The notes beneath the pieces were generated by a model. The model did not search any database, had not been told where the DNA came from, and was given only the letters and a program-made list of their open reading frames with translations. Below, piece after piece: positions 1 through 7,907 of a stretch of DNA of 36,011 bases. How positions within the stretch are numbered: the first letter of the stretch is position 1; every line of letters begins with the position of its first letter. The DNA lies in contig JBDHTL010000020.1 in the NCBI GenBank assembly GCA_039808645.1, forward strand, positions 1-36,011, given 5' to 3'. Position numbers and translations under genes: made by a program. The DNA comes from JAJXWB01 sp039808645 (GTDB lineage Bacteria; Pseudomonadota; Alphaproteobacteria; Rhizobiales; Beijerinckiaceae).

Positions 1-770
1 TAGCCGATGTTGAGCGCGAAGAAGTTCAGCGGGCCGTAATAGTCGAACGTGCCTTGTCCGGGCCAGGCCGCATAGTGCTCCTGGATCCAGCGGGCGCCGA
101 GCGGGTGCAGGCCGACCGAGAACCAGAAGGACGCGAAGAGATAGAACAGGGCGTTGCCGCCGAGGAAATACCAGACGGCGAGATCGAAGACCGCGATGAC
201 GGCGAAATTGACGTAGGTCCAGTAGCCCCAGATCGGCACCGTGCCCTTGAGTCGGTAGATGCGGGTCAATTGCATCACGGGGAAGAAGAACAGCCAGAGC
301 GCCTTGCGCCACCAGACATTGCCGACGAGCTTGGCCTCCCAGTCGCTCGGCACGTCCGCGTCGTAGTCGTAGCTCGACAGGTGCGAATGATGCTTCACGT
401 GATAGCAGCGGAAGCCCATCGCGGTCGGAAAGGCGTTCGGCAGATCGGCGAGGATCGCGTTCCACTTGTTGAGCGTCGGGCTCTCGAACACCGCATTGTG
501 GATCGAGTCGTGGATGATCACGAACATGGCATGGTTGGCGAAGGCGCCGACGCCATAGGCCAGGATCAGCGTCGCCCACCAATAGCTCATGCCCAGATGG
601 CCCATCCATGCGGCGATGGCCACTTGCAGCAGGAAGATGCCGGCGGTGATCCAGAAAGTCCTGATATCGCGCACCATCAGCGTGGCGACTTCCGGATGGG
701 CGGCGAGGATCGCCTTGCGGCGCTCGACATGCGAGCGGTCGACGCCGAGAGCGGTGACGGGAACGGTCAT
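1..770 (-). CDS. Sphingolipid delta-4 desaturase (DES1-like), 3' end missing
   Basis: Membrane fatty-acyl desaturase whose C-terminus lies beyond the left edge; 256 residues are visible. It shows hydrophobic segments (about 40-80 and 155-220) and the first two histidine boxes of the superfamily, HDSIH (87-91) and HVKHHSH (124-130). The third box (HNEHH in DES1) would fall just past the edge. The stretch GLHPLGARWIQEHY (220-233) followed by YYGPLN (245-250) is very close to what I recall of eukaryotic dihydroceramide delta-4 desaturase DES1, so the sphingolipid subfamily is preferred over generic desaturases. ATG at 770 starts 2 bp after the stop of the GNAT-like gene, which makes it the last visible gene of the operon. 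Expected role: introducing a 4,5-trans double bond into dihydroceramide at the membrane using a di-iron centre. The reaction is inferred from family and context. Confidence 0.85.
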   Translation of the reverse strand, partial: MTVPVTALGVDRSHVERRKAILAAHPEVATLMVRDIRTFWITAGIFLLQVAIAAWMGHLGMSYWWATLILAYGVGAFANHAMFVIIHDSIHNAVFESPTLNKWNAILADLPNAFPTAMGFRCYHVKHHSHLSSYDYDADVPSDWEAKLVGNVWWRKALWLFFFPVMQLTRIYRLKGTVPIWGYWTYVNFAVIAVFDLAVWYFLGGNALFYLFASFWFSVGLHPLGARWIQEHYAAWPGQGTFDYYGPLNFFALNIG

Positions 771-772
771 GT

Positions 773-1984
773 TCAAATCTGTCTTTCCGGGCCGCGTGGC
801 GCCTGCGCGCCGGCCGATTGCGCCGCGCCGTCGAGGCGCTTCTCGTAGATACGGTGAATCTTGTCGATTTTAGCGCCGCTCATCTCGATTGGCCTGCGCA
901 TGCCGGCGTTATCTTCCAGAACCCAGCCGAATTCTACATGATCTAGCGCAACTTTGCGGCTGCGCAGCCGGAGCTCCTCGATCATGGTGAGAACGACGAT
1001 GCCCCCGCGCGCGCTCTTGTGCAGCGCCTGCGTCATGCCGAACAGTGCGAGCCGGCCGGACTTGTAGGCCTTCTTGCGAATGCGGCCGATGACCTTGAAC
1101 AGGCCCAGCGGAAACAGCCGCCCGCCGAGATCGGCGGTCGCTTCGTGCAGATTGGGCACGATGATGCCGAAGGCCACGGGTTCGCCGTCGATTTCGGTGA
1201 CGAAGCCGTAGTCCTCGGTCATCAGGAACTGGAGACTGTCGGCCATCGACTTGAACTCGTCGCGCGTGATCGGGACGAAGCCCCAATTCCCCGACCAGGC
1301 GTCGTTGAACAGCCGCGTCATCAGGTCGACCTCGGAGGCAAGGTCGTTCATCCGCAGCGGCCGGAATCTCAGCCGTTCGCGCCATTCCGGGCGGTTGAGC
1401 AGCAGCGGCTCCGCGTCGCGGTCCTTCGCCGAGACGTCGTAGCCGTAGGAGATGAGGTCGCGCGCCTTTGAATAGCCCAGCGCCTCGACATGGCGGCTGA
1501 GATAGGGCGGGTGCCAGGGCATGAAGACCATCGGGATGGCCTCGAATCCCTGGATCAGCATGCCGCATTCCGCGTTGATCGACGGCGAGAAGGGCCCGTG
1601 GATCGTCTGCGCGCCCTGGCGCTTCAGCCAGTCCTCGACGGCCTTCAGGAGGGCAGCGACCACCTCGCGGTCGTCGATCGCGTCGAGCGAGCCGAACTGG
1701 TAGGGCGAGGCCCGGTTCGGCCGGGCTTCCTCGTAGACCTGCGCCTCGATCCGGCCGACCGTGTCGCCGTCGCGTTTGGCGAGAAAGGCCTGCGACCGCA
1801 CGAGCTTGTAGTGCGGATTGAGCTTGTGCGCGTACATGGTCCAGCGCTCGGCGTCGAGCGAGGGCGAAAAACCCTTCCGACCTCGATAGAGCCTGCGCGG
1901 AACGCGGCAGAATTCCATGAAGGAACGGAGGCCGGAGACGGGAACGATCTCGACGGCGCTCGGGCGTGCGGAAGCCTCGGACAT
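773..1984 (-). CDS. GNAT-like N-acyltransferase, probable bacterial ceramide synthase (bCerS)
   Basis: A 403-residue protein of the acyl-CoA N-acyltransferase (GNAT-like) fold. It is not a eukaryotic-type multi-spanning ceramide synthase. Conserved-looking stretches include HGPFSPSINAECG in the middle and FGWVLEDN near the C-terminus. In Caulobacter a GNAT-type protein encoded close to spt N-acylates 3-ketosphinganine; position between spt and a delta-4 desaturase supports the same role here. Start: I chose ATG at 1984 (MSEASARPS). In-frame ATG at 1996 and TTG at 2020 are also open; none has a strong ribosome binding site. It begins about 70 bp after the spt stop and ends 2 bp before the desaturase start. 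The ceramide synthase role is inferred; a different amino-lipid acyltransferase is possible. Confidence 0.75.
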   Translation of the reverse strand: MSEASARPSAVEIVPVSGLRSFMEFCRVPRRLYRGRKGFSPSLDAERWTMYAHKLNPHYKLVRSQAFLAKRDGDTVGRIEAQVYEEARPNRASPYQFGSLDAIDDREVVAALLKAVEDWLKRQGAQTIHGPFSPSINAECGMLIQGFEAIPMVFMPWHPPYLSRHVEALGYSKARDLISYGYDVSAKDRDAEPLLLNRPEWRERLRFRPLRMNDLASEVDLMTRLFNDAWSGNWGFVPITRDEFKSMADSLQFLMTEDYGFVTEIDGEPVAFGIIVPNLHEATADLGGRLFPLGLFKVIGRIRKKAYKSGRLALFGMTQALHKSARGGIVVLTMIEELRLRSRKVALDHVEFGWVLEDNAGMRRPIEMSGAKIDKIHRIYEKRLDGAAQSAGAQAPRGPERQI

Positions 1985-2054
1985 GGCGCCGCCCATAGCA
2001 TGCAGGGGCGCTGAGGCCAAACGCGGCGCCGCGATCTGGAGCCGTTCTAGCGGC

Positions 2055-3305
2055 TCAGAGCGCCGCCGCCGGCTGCTCGCCCGGCAGCGCGAGGCCGCGC
2101 GGCGGCTCGACCACGGGCCGGTCGACGATGAGCTGCACGACCTGCCGGATTTCGTCCTCGGTGTGGTTGGCCGAGATGAAAAAGCGCAGGCGCGGCTTGT
2201 CCTTGGGCACGCCGACCTGCACCACCGGCGGCACGTAGATGCCGTGCTCCAGCAAATGCTGCGAGACCGCCATGGTCTCCCAGACCGAATTGAACAGGAT
2301 CGGGATCACGGCGCGGCCGATGGCGGGACCCGTGTCGAGGCCGGCGGCCTGGGCCGTGTCGCGCAGGAATTCGGCATTGTGGGCGAGCTTGGCGATGCGC
2401 CAGGACTCCTTCTGCATCAACTCCAGCGCCTTGGCGGCCGCCGCGGTGATGACCGGCGACAGGCCCACCGAATAGACGAAGCCCGGCAGCGTGAATTTCA
2501 TCCAGTCGATCAGCAGGCGCCTGCCGGCGACGAAGCCGCCGCAGGAGGCGAAACTCTTCGACAGCGTGCCGATGATCAGATCGACGCGGGCCGGATCGAC
2601 GCCGCAATATTCGCACAGGCCCGCGCCGCGCTCGCCGAGCACGCCGATCGAATGGGCCTCGTCGACCAGAAGCCAGACGCCGTGCTTGTCCTTGAGATCG
2701 CAGATGCGGGCGAGATCGACCGTGTCGCCGTCCATCGAATAGAGGCTTTCCACGACGATCAGGCAGTTGCGGTATTTCTCGCGATGCTCGCTCAGGAGCT
2801 GGTCGAGATGGTCGAGGTCGTTGTGACGGAAGACGATCTTGTCCGCGTCGGCGTTGCGGGCGCCGGTCGCCACGCTGTTGTGGGACAATTCGTCGAGGAA
2901 GATCGCGTCGCGCTTGGCCATCAGATGGGTGATGACCGTCAGGTTGGTCAGATAGCCCGAAACCAGCGACAGCGTCGCCTCTGTCCCGAGGAATTTCGCC
3001 AGGTCGTCCTCGAATCTCTGGTGGGTCGAGCGTTCGCCGCCGACCAGGCGCGAAGCCAGCGCGCCGACGCCCAAAGTGTCGATCGCCTCGTGGGCGGCCG
3101 CCTTCACCTCGGGATGTTCGGCCAGGCCGAGATAATCGTAGTTGGCGAAAGAGACGAAATGGCCGTTGCCGCGCGCCTGGATCTCCGCCTTGAGCGTGTC
3201 CGTGGGAGCGAAGAACGGGTTGCCGTGTTCGTCGAGAATGGCCTTTCCGGCGAGCCGGTAGCGCCGCAGCGCATATTCAGAAAGGCTTTGGTGCTTTTTC
3301 GCCAC
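2055..3305 (-). CDS. spt: Serine palmitoyltransferase (alpha-oxoamine synthase family)
   Basis: PLP-dependent soluble enzyme of 416 residues, close to the roughly 420 residues of Sphingomonas SPT. It condenses L-serine with a long acyl thioester to give 3-ketosphinganine, the first step of sphingolipid synthesis. Visible residues: SHNS (His142, expected to stack on PLP), DEAHSIG (Asp215, His218) and GTLSKSFASCGG with the Schiff-base lysine at 250. Start is GTG at 3305 with GGAAC about 9 nt upstream. It is the first gene of a minus-strand operon with the GNAT-like and desaturase genes. Related enzymes (KBL, BioF, HemA) share the fold. The downstream ceramide synthase candidate and DES1-like desaturase favour SPT. 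No acyl carrier protein or ketosphinganine reductase (CerR) gene is visible; they may lie left of the window. Confidence 0.88.
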   Translation of the reverse strand: MAKKHQSLSEYALRRYRLAGKAILDEHGNPFFAPTDTLKAEIQARGNGHFVSFANYDYLGLAEHPEVKAAAHEAIDTLGVGALASRLVGGERSTHQRFEDDLAKFLGTEATLSLVSGYLTNLTVITHLMAKRDAIFLDELSHNSVATGARNADADKIVFRHNDLDHLDQLLSEHREKYRNCLIVVESLYSMDGDTVDLARICDLKDKHGVWLLVDEAHSIGVLGERGAGLCEYCGVDPARVDLIIGTLSKSFASCGGFVAGRRLLIDWMKFTLPGFVYSVGLSPVITAAAAKALELMQKESWRIAKLAHNAEFLRDTAQAAGLDTGPAIGRAVIPILFNSVWETMAVSQHLLEHGIYVPPVVQVGVPKDKPRLRFFISANHTEDEIRQVVQLIVDRPVVEPPRGLALPGEQPAAAL

Positions 3306-3493
3306 GCAGAGACGTTCCGGTTGCGGGACGATCCGCCCCTGTTGCGTCGTGCGCTCCCGCGAGCCGCAGTCCGACGCAGACCCTTACCATCACGCCCGGG
3401 CCCGCGCCAGTCGTGCCCGACGCCGCTGGTCTCCAGCTAAACCATCGCCGTATGGTCCGTCAAACCCGCGGGGAATCGGCCGGTCGGGGAGGG

Positions 3494-3521
3494 CTTGAAC
3501 GGATCGGACGATCGCCCATAT
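3494..3521 (+). promoter_or_regulatory. Sigma-32 (RpoH)-type heat-shock promoter of hsp20
   Basis: CTTGAA (3494-3499) and CCCATAT (3515-3521) are separated by 15 nt, matching the RpoH -35/-10 pattern, and lie about 60 nt upstream of the hsp20 start. No promoter of this type is seen on the opposite strand for spt. The match to consensus is seen directly; RpoH dependence is inferred. Confidence 0.65.
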
Positions 3522-3581
3522 CCTTCAGCGTGCGGCGCGCCACAACGGGCGCCGCGATCGAGGCGCCTGAGGGGCTTCCGA

Positions 3582-4010
3582 ATGTCGCGTACGCCTACCC
3601 TGAATTCGCCCTTTCTGCTGGGCTTCGAGACGATCGAGCGCGCGCTGGATCGCGTGACCCGCGCAGCCGGCGACGGATACCCCCCGTACAACATCGAGCG
3701 TCTCTCGCGCACCGAGAACGAGCCGGATCGCCTGCGGATCACCTTGGCGGTGGCCGGGTTCACCCGCGATCAGCTCGAGATCACGGTGGAAGAGAACCAG
3801 CTCGTGATCCGGGGACGCCAGCAGGACGACCGGGAGCGCAACTATCTGCATCGCGGCATCGCCGCCCGGCAGTTCCAGCGCGCCTTCCTGCTTGCCGAAG
3901 GCATGCAGGTCCTGAGCGCGGACCTGTCCAACGGACTTCTTTCGGTCGATCTCGTCCGGCCCGAGCCGGAACGAATTGTCCGCAAGATCGATATTTCCAC
4001 GAGCGACTGA
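3582..4010 (+). CDS. Hsp20/alpha-crystallin small heat-shock protein
   Basis: A 142-residue small heat-shock chaperone. The N-terminus contains FLLGFETIERALDRV, typical of rhizobial-type Hsp20 proteins. The alpha-crystallin domain spans about residues 35-135, with PYNIER at its start, an AGF / QLEITVEENQLVIRG core and a C-terminal SNGLLSVDLVRP strand. It would bind unfolding proteins as large oligomers in the cytoplasm without ATP. ATG at 3582 is chosen because TGAGGGG lies 7 nt upstream and the upstream in-frame extension is Arg/Pro-rich without family resemblance. A sigma-32-type promoter precedes it. The DUF1150 gene follows 48 bp downstream and is probably co-transcribed. Confidence 0.92.
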   Translation: MSRTPTLNSPFLLGFETIERALDRVTRAAGDGYPPYNIERLSRTENEPDRLRITLAVAGFTRDQLEITVEENQLVIRGRQQDDRERNYLHRGIAARQFQRAFLLAEGMQVLSADLSNGLLSVDLVRPEPERIVRKIDISTSD

Positions 4011-4058
4011 AGTCGGCGGGGAAATGAGCGGGCCCATTCGGGCCGCAAGGAGAGTAAG

Positions 4059-4304
4059 ATGACCCAAACGCCCTTTACCCCCGAACAATTCGCCAAGCTC
4101 GGCGCGGGTCAGGTCGCCTATGTCCGCGAAATGACCGGCGACGACGTGAAGCGGCTGTTCCCGCAGGCGCCCGAGGTCGATCCCGGCCTCAAGCTGTTTG
4201 CGCTTCTGTCCGCCGAAGGCGCGCCGATCGTCCTCGCGGATTCGCGCGACACCGCGGTGGCGAGCGCCTGGGAAAACCAGTTGCAGACGGTGAGCGTGCA
4301 CTGA
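4059..4304 (+). CDS. DUF1150 family protein, paired with Hsp20
   Basis: A small protein of 81 residues, with no signal peptide or membrane segment. The segment DPGLKLFALLSAEGAPIVLADSR is characteristic of DUF1150, a family found next to Hsp20 genes in alphaproteobacteria. A strong ribosome binding site, AAGGAGAG, lies 4 nt before the ATG. It lies 48 bp after hsp20 on the same strand, so heat-shock co-expression is likely. Molecular function is unknown; the pairing suggests it assists or tunes the small heat-shock protein, which is an inference from context only. Confidence 0.85.
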   Translation: MTQTPFTPEQFAKLGAGQVAYVREMTGDDVKRLFPQAPEVDPGLKLFALLSAEGAPIVLADSRDTAVASAWENQLQTVSVH

Positions 4305-4343
4305 GCGGCCGCCGCTCCGGCGGAAGTCTCCCGTCAGTGCCGC

Positions 4344-4366
4344 CCGCGCCGCGCGCAGCGGCGCGG
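4344..4366. terminator. GC-rich hairpin in convergent gap
   Basis: CCGCGCCGC (4344-4352) and GCGGCGCGG (4358-4366) form a perfect 9-bp stem with a 5-nt loop. It lies between the plus-strand DUF1150 stop and the minus-strand exported-protein stop, touching the latter. No T-run follows on either strand, so it may be a Rho-assisted or barrier hairpin rather than a classic intrinsic terminator. Confidence 0.4.
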
Positions 4367-4368
4367 CC

Positions 4369-4896
4369 TCACTCGCCCGCTTCCCTGCATGCGGCGATGG
4401 GCGCTCTCGCCAGCTTGGCGATCTTGTCGACCGGACTCTTGTCGAAGGTCATGGTCGACTCGTCCGCGGCGTCCTGCGGGCGCCAGATGCGGAAATCGTC
4501 GAAACGGGCGGTGAGCGTCTGCCCGTCTGCTGCGAGGACGAATTCGGCGCCGCCGCCGTCGCCCTCGACGTAGCAGCGCGCGGAAAGGCCCTTGTAGTCG
4601 CTGCACTGGCCGCCGCTCCAGTATTTCTGCCTCGAACCGACGAGATGGGCGACGAGATTGTGGTCGAGCCGGCGCTCGCCATTCTCTGTGCGCAGCGTGA
4701 GCCTGATCGCGACGTCGCGGATGCGCTGCGCCTTGTTCGCGGCGAGATGGGCCGTGTCGTAGATGCGCGAAAAGCAGATCGAACCGTCCTTCGCCGCGGA
4801 CGGGCCGAAGCCGGCCTGCAGGAACTGGTCCCAGCCGGCGGCGACGGCGTTCGCCGGAACGCCGCCGACTGCGAGGACGATCAGAAAATGGCGCAA
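4369..4896 (-). CDS. Exported protein of unknown function
   Basis: I do not recognise a family. With a TTG start at 4896 the product is 175 residues with a clear signal peptide: basic MRH, a hydrophobic run FLIVLAVGG and a likely cleavage after VAA at residue 20. The mature part has four cysteines (in SICF, GGQCSD, ARCYVE, AACREAG), which may form disulfides in the periplasm, and alternating strand-like segments. The TTG is preferred because GGAGA lies 6 nt upstream and the signal peptide begins there. An alternative ATG at 4959 overlaps the argE stop (ATGA) but would add a 21-residue Arg-rich leader. It is the last gene after apaG and argE. A link to arginine synthesis is not evident. Confidence 0.7.
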   Translation of the reverse strand: MRHFLIVLAVGGVPANAVAAGWDQFLQAGFGPSAAKDGSICFSRIYDTAHLAANKAQRIRDVAIRLTLRTENGERRLDHNLVAHLVGSRQKYWSGGQCSDYKGLSARCYVEGDGGGAEFVLAADGQTLTARFDDFRIWRPQDAADESTMTFDKSPVDKIAKLARAPIAACREAGE

Positions 4897-4955
4897 CGAA
4901 TATCTCCGGGATCGCGTGGATGGGCCCGCGCGCGCCGCCGTGCGCTGGCGCGCGC

Positions 4956-6122
4956 TCATCGCGCGAGTTCGTCCTTCAGCCGACGCATGAAGGCGAGGCA
5001 TTCCTCGATCTGCGAAATCTCGACATATTCGTCGGCCTGATGGGCCTGCTCGATCGAACCGGGGCCGCAGAGCACGGTCGGCACGCCATAGGTCTGGAAC
5101 TGGCCGGCCTCCGAGGCGTAGGGCACGGCGACCGTGCGATTGGCCTGTGCGAGGCGCAACGCCAGCGTCTCGGCGGCCGACCCCGGCTCCGGCGCGAGCG
5201 CGGGAATCTCCACCTCGATCTCGGTGACGATCTCGCAATCCGGAAAGCCGGCGAAGCGCCGCGCCGCGATCTCGTCGCAGGCGAGCGTGAACTTGTTGTA
5301 GGCGGTGCGCAGCGAGACGCCGGGCAGACCGCGAAATTCCCAAAGCAGCGAGCAATCGCGCGCCATGATGTTGCGTGCGGTTCCGCCGCCGATGACGCCG
5401 ACATGCACGGTCGAGACCGGCGGATCGAACCGGTCGGAGCGCGCGGTCTCCTCCGCGATCTCGGCGCCGATCTTTTCCAGCGCCATCACGAGCCGCGCGC
5501 CGACATGCACGGCGCTCACGCCCTGATGCAGTTTGGCCGAATGCGATTCATGGCCGCGGATGCGCGTGCGATAGGTCGACACGCTCTTGTGCGCATCCGC
5601 GACCTGCATCGAGGTCGGCTCGCCGACGAGCGTGACGGCCGGGCGCGGCAGGCCGGCGCCGAACCGCCTGATGATGTCGAGCGAGCCGGCGCAGGTCGTC
5701 TCCTCGTCGTAGCTGAGCAGGATATGGATGGGCCGCGCGAGATCGGCCGCCTGGAATTCCGGGATCATCGCGAGGCAGATCGCGTCGAAGCCCTTCATGT
5801 CGCAGGCGCCGCGGCCGTAGAGCCTGTCGTCGGAGCGGCGCAGCCGGAACGGGTCGCCGGTCCAGCTCTGGCCTGCGACCGGCACGACGTCCGTATGGCC
5901 CGACAGAACGATTCCGCCGTCGACCATCGGACCGATCGTCGCCATGATCGCCGCCTTGTCGCCCGCCGCATTGGGCGCGCGCACGAAGGGAACGCCGAGT
6001 CGGCGCAGATAGACTTCGACGTGGTCGATCAGCGCGAGATTCGACTTGGAGCTCTCGGTGTCGAAGGCGATCAGTTCCTCGGCGAGTTCGATCGCCCGTT
6101 CGAGCGTGGCCTGCGCGTTCAA
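4956..6122 (-). CDS. argE: Acetylornithine deacetylase (M20 family)
   Basis: A 388-residue M20 metallohydrolase that removes the acetyl group from N2-acetylornithine to give ornithine in arginine synthesis. Metal and catalytic residues are visible: SGHTDVVP (His76, Asp78), CDMKGFDA (Asp108) and DEETTC (Glu140, Glu141), plus a C-terminal QAHQADEY with the last metal histidine. The dimerisation (lid) domain would cover about residues 175-290. Start is TTG at 6122, overlapping the apaG stop as TTGA, which suggests translational coupling. Related DapE and carboxypeptidase G2 share the motifs; overall length and sequence around GPGSIEQAHQADE fit ArgE best. Confidence 0.88.
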   Translation of the reverse strand: MNAQATLERAIELAEELIAFDTESSKSNLALIDHVEVYLRRLGVPFVRAPNAAGDKAAIMATIGPMVDGGIVLSGHTDVVPVAGQSWTGDPFRLRRSDDRLYGRGACDMKGFDAICLAMIPEFQAADLARPIHILLSYDEETTCAGSLDIIRRFGAGLPRPAVTLVGEPTSMQVADAHKSVSTYRTRIRGHESHSAKLHQGVSAVHVGARLVMALEKIGAEIAEETARSDRFDPPVSTVHVGVIGGGTARNIMARDCSLLWEFRGLPGVSLRTAYNKFTLACDEIAARRFAGFPDCEIVTEIEVEIPALAPEPGSAAETLALRLAQANRTVAVPYASEAGQFQTYGVPTVLCGPGSIEQAHQADEYVEISQIEECLAFMRRLKDELAR

Positions 6123-6511
6123 TTCAGCACCTTGCGGCTGAAGGGCGAGTCCAGCGAAAAGGCCGGGATTTCGACATCGAAGGCGCGGCCGTTCTCGTCG
6201 ACCATGCGATATGTGCCGACCATGATGCCGGACGGCGTCGTCAGCGGACAGCCGGACGTGTAGCGAAAGGCGTCGCCCGGCCGCAATATCGGCTGCTCGC
6301 CGACGACGCCGGGGCCTTTCACGTCCTCGCGCCGGCCTTCGGCGTCGGTGATGATCCAGTGGCGCGTCATGAGTTGTGCGGTCACGGCGCCGAGATTGGC
6401 GATTTCGATCGTGTAGGACCAGACGTAGCGGCTCTCCTCGGGATCGGATTGCTCCGCCAGATAGGCGGGCAGAACCGTCACCTGAAAACCGTTGGTCAGC
6501 GCCCTGTACAT
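6119..6511 (-). CDS. apaG: ApaG domain protein
   Basis: A 130-residue single-domain protein with the fibronectin-III-like ApaG fold: YVWSYTIEIANLG, MTRHWIITDAEG, VKGPGVVGEQPIL and TPSGIMVGTYRM are signature stretches. The family is often annotated as a Co2+/Mg2+ efflux factor, but its biochemical role is unsettled. ATG at 6511 is the only sensible start. It heads a minus-strand unit with argE (TTGA overlap) and the small exported protein. Identification is firm; function is not. Confidence 0.93.
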   Translation of the reverse strand: MYRALTNGFQVTVLPAYLAEQSDPEESRYVWSYTIEIANLGAVTAQLMTRHWIITDAEGRREDVKGPGVVGEQPILRPGDAFRYTSGCPLTTPSGIMVGTYRMVDENGRAFDVEIPAFSLDSPFSRKVLN

Positions 6512-6592
6512 GCGCCGACTATAGCGGGCTTCCCGCCGCGCGAAAGCCCGAGCGTCGATCGGCCGCGCAAGCGTCTGCTGCCGGGCCGCGAA

Positions 6593-6631
6593 CCTTCAGG
6601 CTCGCATGTCCCTCAAGGGCGAGTCTGAAGG
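6593..6631. repeat. Imperfect inverted repeat downstream of metZ
   Basis: CCTTCAGGCTCGC (6593-6605) and GCGAGTCTGAAGG (6619-6631) pair over 13 positions with one G-T wobble and a 13-nt loop. It begins about 20 nt after the metZ stop and 80 nt before apaG. It could end metZ transcription, but no U-tract follows. A dispersed REP-like palindrome is the alternative. Confidence 0.5.
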
Positions 6632-6651
6632 CTTGCGGTCCGGGAGAGCGC

Positions 6652-7851
6652 TCAGCCGCGCGCGGCTTTTGCCGCCTGCGTCACGTCCTCGATCAGGTCC
6701 TCGATGTCCTCGAGACCGACCGAGAGGCGCAGCATGCCCTCGCCGATGCCCATCTTTTCGCGCGCCTCCTGCGGCAGGCGCTGATGCGTCGTCGTTCCGG
6801 GATGCGTGATGAGGCTCTTGGCGTCCCCGAGATTGTTGGAAATCTTCACGACGCGCAGCGCATTGGCGAAGCGGAAGGCAGCCTCCTTGCCGCCGGCGAG
6901 ATCGAGCGCGATCACCGTGCCGCCGCCCGCCATCTGCCGGCGCGCGAGATCGTGCTGCGGGTGATCCTTGCGGAACGGATAGAGAATGCGCGCGACGCCG
7001 GGCAATTCCGCCAGAACGTCGGCCAGTCGCGCCGCGCTCGCGCCCTGCTGGGCGACGCGCAGCGGCAAAGTCTCGAGACCCTTGAGCATGATCCAGGCGT
7101 TGAACGGGGAGAGTGCGGGGCCGGTCTGGCGCAACGGATTGTGGAAATGATCGTCGATCATCTGGCGCGACGACAGGATGACGCCGCCCAGGCACCTGCC
7201 CTGCCCGTCGATATGCTTGGTGGCGGAATAGACGACGACATCGGCGCCGAGCGCGAGCGGCTGCTGCAGCAGCGGCGTGGCGAAGACATTGTCGACCACG
7301 AGCTTCGCGCCGCCCGCATGCGCGATCTTCGCTATCGCGGCGATGTCCAGAATCTCGAGCTGCGGATTGGTCGGACTTTCCAGGAAGCAGACCCTGGTGT
7401 TCGGCCGCATGGCGGCGCGCCACTGCTCGAGATCGGTCCCGTCGACCAGCGTCGAGGTCACGCCGAATCGCGGCAGCCATTCCTCGACGACGTAGAGACA
7501 GGAGCCGAACAGCGCGCGGGCGGCGACGACATGATCGCCGGCGCGCACCTGGCCCATCAGCGCAGTCGTGACGGCGGCCATGCCGCTCGCCGCGGCGCGG
7601 GCGGCCTCGGCGCCTTCCAGAAGCGCCATGCGCTGTTCGAACATGGCGACGGTCGGATTGGAGAAGCGCGAATAGACGAAGCCCGGCTCATTGCCCTTGA
7701 ACCGCGCCTCGGCGGCCTCGGCGGTCTCGTAGACGAAGCCCTGGGTGAGAAAGAGGGCCTCGGAAGTCTCGCCGTACTGGGAGCGCAGCGTTCCGCCGTG
7801 GACGAGGCGGGTGGCGGGACGCAGGTTTATCGGCTTGTCGGACGCGCTCAT
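6652..7851 (-). CDS. metZ: O-succinylhomoserine sulfhydrylase
   Basis: PLP enzyme of the Cys/Met metabolism family, 399 residues. It makes homocysteine directly from O-succinylhomoserine and sulfide, bypassing cystathionine. The PLP lysine is Lys212 in SATKHIDGQGR; YSRFSNPT (60-67) and ESPTNPQ (158-164) are further family motifs. The HIDGQGR sequence after the lysine distinguishes MetZ from cystathionine gamma-synthase and from MetY. ATG at 7851 has GGAG 5 nt upstream. A SAM-II riboswitch and a TTGACG/TATAGA promoter precede it, so expression should fall when S-adenosylmethionine is plentiful. Both features support a methionine-biosynthetic role. Confidence 0.93.
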   Translation of the reverse strand: MSASDKPINLRPATRLVHGGTLRSQYGETSEALFLTQGFVYETAEAAEARFKGNEPGFVYSRFSNPTVAMFEQRMALLEGAEAARAAASGMAAVTTALMGQVRAGDHVVAARALFGSCLYVVEEWLPRFGVTSTLVDGTDLEQWRAAMRPNTRVCFLESPTNPQLEILDIAAIAKIAHAGGAKLVVDNVFATPLLQQPLALGADVVVYSATKHIDGQGRCLGGVILSSRQMIDDHFHNPLRQTGPALSPFNAWIMLKGLETLPLRVAQQGASAARLADVLAELPGVARILYPFRKDHPQHDLARRQMAGGGTVIALDLAGGKEAAFRFANALRVVKISNNLGDAKSLITHPGTTTHQRLPQEAREKMGIGEGMLRLSVGLEDIEDLIEDVTQAAKAARG

Positions 7852-7907
7852 GACATCTCCATGCGGCGCAAATGCCGCGGCGGGACGAAGGAACGGGATT
7901 CCGGAGG

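Noticed and set aside
1917..3440. 507-codon plus-strand open frame opposite spt
   Set aside because: Mirror frame of spt; no motif, and it runs into the spt/hsp20 promoter region.
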